Of a stretch of 6,818 nucleotides of DNA, positions 5,385-6,818 are shown piece after piece. Origin of the DNA: a bacterium (GTDB lineage Bacteria; DYJV01; JALVYZ01). Location: contig JALVYZ010000378.1 in NCBI GenBank assembly GCA_027037705.1, positions 1 through 6,818 on the forward strand. The letters run 5' to 3'. Under the pieces are notes generated by a model, which was given only the letters and a program-made list of their open reading frames with translations, was not told the origin of the DNA and ran no database searches. Position 1 is the stretch's first letter, and each line of letters starts with the position of its first letter. Both the position numbers and the translations under genes were made by a program.

Positions 5385-6560
5385 ATGAATTTTACAGTTG
5401 AATGGGCAGATAGAATAAAAACTTTACCACCATATCTTTTTGCTAAATTAGATCAAATGAAAGATGAAATTAGAAGAAAAGGTATTGACATAATAGATCT
5501 TGGTGTTGGTGACCCAGATATGCCAACTCCATCGCATATTATAAAAAAAATGCAACAAGAGGTGGAAAATCCTATTCATCACAAATATCCTTCTTATGTT
5601 GGTATGCTCAAATTTAGAGAATCTGTAGCTAATTTTTACAGAAAGAGATTTAATGTAAAACTTGATCCAGAAACTGAGATTATTTCATTAATAGGTTCAA
5701 AAGAAGGGATTGCACATTTTCCATTAGCATTTATAAACCCTGGTGATTATGCAATTGTTACAGAGCCAGGTTATCCTGTTTATGCAATATCAACAAGATT
5801 TGCAGGTGGCGAAGTGTATTTTGCTCCTTTACTCGAAAAAAATAATTTTTTACCTGATTTATCATCAATTCCAGAAGATATTGCAAAAAAAGCAAAAGTC
5901 TTTTTTGTTAATTATCCTAATAATCCAACAGGAGCTATTGCAAATAAAGATTTTTTTGAACAATTGATAGATTTTGCAAAAAGATATAATATAATAATTG
6001 CTCATGATGCTGCATATACAGAATTATATATGGATGACGAAAAACCTTTAAGTTTTTTAGAAATTGATGGTGCTATGGAAGTTGGTATAGAATTTCATTC
6101 TCTTTCAAAAACTTACAACATGACTGGCTGGAGAATTGGCTGGGCATGTGGAAATAAAGATATTGTTCAAGCTCTTGGAAAAATCAAAACAAATATTGAC
6201 TCAGGAGTTTTTCAAGCAATTCAAGAAGCTGCAATTGAAGCCCTTGATTCTTCACAAGATTGTGTTGATGAATTAAGAAATATTTATAGAAAAAGAAGGG
6301 ATGTTCTTATAAGTGGACTAAAAGAGATAGGATTAGATGTTAATGCACCAAAAGCAACATTTTATGTATGGATAAAAGTTCCAGAAGGTTATACATCTCA
6401 AAGTTTTTCAGAATTACTATTAACAAAAGCTGGAATAGTTACAACTCCAGGAAATGGTTTTGGACCTTCTGGAGAAGGATACATTAGAATTGCATTAACA
6501 GTTAATGAAGAAAGATTAAAAGAAGCAGTTGAACGAATTAAAACTCATGTAAAACTCTAA
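5385..6560 (+). CDS. dapL: LL-diaminopimelate aminotransferase
   Basis: DapL makes LL-diaminopimelate directly from tetrahydrodipicolinate and glutamate, bypassing the acyl-intermediate steps of DapD/DapC/DapE, and so feeds lysine and peptidoglycan synthesis. The 391-residue protein is a class I/II (fold type I) PLP aminotransferase of usual length. It has RIKTLPPYLF (10-19), DIIDLGVGDPDMPTP (35-49), YPSYVGMLKFR (68-78), IGSKEGIAHFPLAF (103-116), NYPNNPTGA (176-184) and HDAAY (207-211; D208 and Y211 contact the cofactor). SLSKTYNMTGWRIGW follows, with PLP lysine K242, and GYIRIALT near the end carries R368 for substrate carboxylate. The IGSKEGIAH and GIEFHSLSKTYNMTGWRIGW blocks are typical of DapL and separate it from the similar alanine aminotransferase AlaC. 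It has its own promoter, a strong ribosome binding site and a downstream terminator, so it is probably a single-gene transcript. Substrate specificity is inferred from sequence only. Confidence 0.92.
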   Translation: MNFTVEWADRIKTLPPYLFAKLDQMKDEIRRKGIDIIDLGVGDPDMPTPSHIIKKMQQEVENPIHHKYPSYVGMLKFRESVANFYRKRFNVKLDPETEIISLIGSKEGIAHFPLAFINPGDYAIVTEPGYPVYAISTRFAGGEVYFAPLLEKNNFLPDLSSIPEDIAKKAKVFFVNYPNNPTGAIANKDFFEQLIDFAKRYNIIIAHDAAYTELYMDDEKPLSFLEIDGAMEVGIEFHSLSKTYNMTGWRIGWACGNKDIVQALGKIKTNIDSGVFQAIQEAAIEALDSSQDCVDELRNIYRKRRDVLISGLKEIGLDVNAPKATFYVWIKVPEGYTSQSFSELLLTKAGIVTTPGNGFGPSGEGYIRIALTVNEERLKEAVERIKTHVKL

Positions 6561-6817
6561 AATAAAACTTTTACTATTTCATCTAATAATACATTCAATC
6601 CCTGTCTCGTAACACTTGAGATAGGGATTATTTTTTTCCCTAATTTTTTTTCTAATCCTTTTTTTAATCTTTCTAAATCCTTTTCATTTACAGCATCAAT
6701 TTTTGTTAATGCAACAATTTCTTTTTTTTCGAGTAATTTTTCATTGTATTTTTTAAGTTCATTTCTAATAGAATAATATTTTTTTATTAAATTTTCCAAT
6801 TTCAATTCTGTTGAATC
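6557..6817 (-). CDS. obg: GTPase Obg, C-terminal part of the G domain (5' end outside window)
   Basis: Obg (CgtA) is an essential ribosome-associated GTPase acting in 50S subunit assembly and stress responses. The gene enters from the right edge; the frame is open to position 6817, so 86 codons are visible and the TTG at 6805 is not a start. The visible part begins near a helix typical of Obg (NLIKKYYSIRNELKKYNEKLLEKKEIVALTKIDAVNE). It includes the G4 motif TKID (bases 6706-6695, Thr in place of the commoner Asn) and the G5 region PISSVTRQGLNVLL, and ends soon after (EIVKVLF). There is no OCT domain, as in many Obg proteins. The glycine-rich Obg domain and G1-G3 lie outside, so a related GTPase is possible, but the NELKKYNEKL spacing before G4 favours Obg. 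Its TAG stop interlocks with the dapL TAA on the other strand (6557-6560), and the dapL terminator lies within it. Confidence 0.8.
   Translation of the reverse strand, partial: DSTELKLENLIKKYYSIRNELKKYNEKLLEKKEIVALTKIDAVNEKDLERLKKGLEKKLGKKIIPISSVTRQGLNVLLDEIVKVLF
6597..6637 (+). terminator. Intrinsic terminator of dapL, lying inside the obg coding region
   Basis: Stem arms 6597-6608 and 6618-6629 pair over 12 bases: AATCCCTGTCTC with GAGATAGGGATT, with one G-U wobble. The loop is 9 bases, and A plus seven T residues (6631-6637) follow at once. The stem is unusually GC-rich for this window. It begins 37 bases after the dapL stop. On the minus strand the wobble becomes an A-C mismatch and no T-run follows, so the signal is directional for dapL. 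The same bases encode obg residues around its G5 motif. Confidence 0.85.
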
Positions 6818-6818
6818 A

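Overview
The window is a compact, strongly AT-rich stretch of bacterial chromosome carrying nine protein-coding genes, two of them cut by the window edges. All are recognisable housekeeping or metabolic families. There are no mobile elements, CRISPR arrays, tRNA or rRNA genes, and no gene-free gap over 300 bases; the longest is 131 bases. The lineage cannot be fixed from this sequence. The low GC, the tight gene packing, an endonuclease-type MutL and a DapL-type lysine/diaminopimelate pathway fit a low-GC, possibly anaerobic bacterium that makes diaminopimelate. It is not an E. coli-like gammaproteobacterium, whose MutL lacks the endonuclease motif.

Region 1 (1-3754, + strand) is a run of five tightly packed genes: the 3' end of recJ, mutL, pgpA, a stand-alone pncC (CinA C-terminal domain) and thpR. 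Three of the four junctions overlap (4, 19 and 8 bases). Only pncC has its own gap and a strong Shine-Dalgarno sequence. This is very probably one transcription unit, linking DNA repair (RecJ, MutL) with phospholipid synthesis (PgpA), NAD-pool repair (PncC) and a 2H-family RNA phosphodiesterase (ThpR).

Region 2 (3724-5253, - strand) is a two-gene unit, mtnA followed without any gap (TAAATG) by a small Gx-transporter/Hpre_diP_synt_I membrane protein. The 3' end of the membrane-protein gene overlaps the 3' end of thpR by 31 bases, tail to tail. The pairing suggests a transport or salvage role tied to methylthioribose-phosphate metabolism, but this is inference.

Region 3 (5254-5384) is the divergent intergenic region. 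It holds a good sigma70-type promoter and strong ribosome binding site for dapL, and an inverted repeat that overlaps the -35 box.

Region 4 (5385-6818) contains dapL (+ strand, LL-diaminopimelate aminotransferase) and, convergent to it, the 3' end of obg (- strand). Their stop codons interlock. A strong, directional intrinsic terminator for dapL lies inside the obg reading frame, across the codons of the GTPase G5 motif.

I found no convincing new multi-gene system. The observations most worth following are the mtnA-Gx transporter coupling, the terminator embedded in obg, and the altered clamp-binding motif in MutL.
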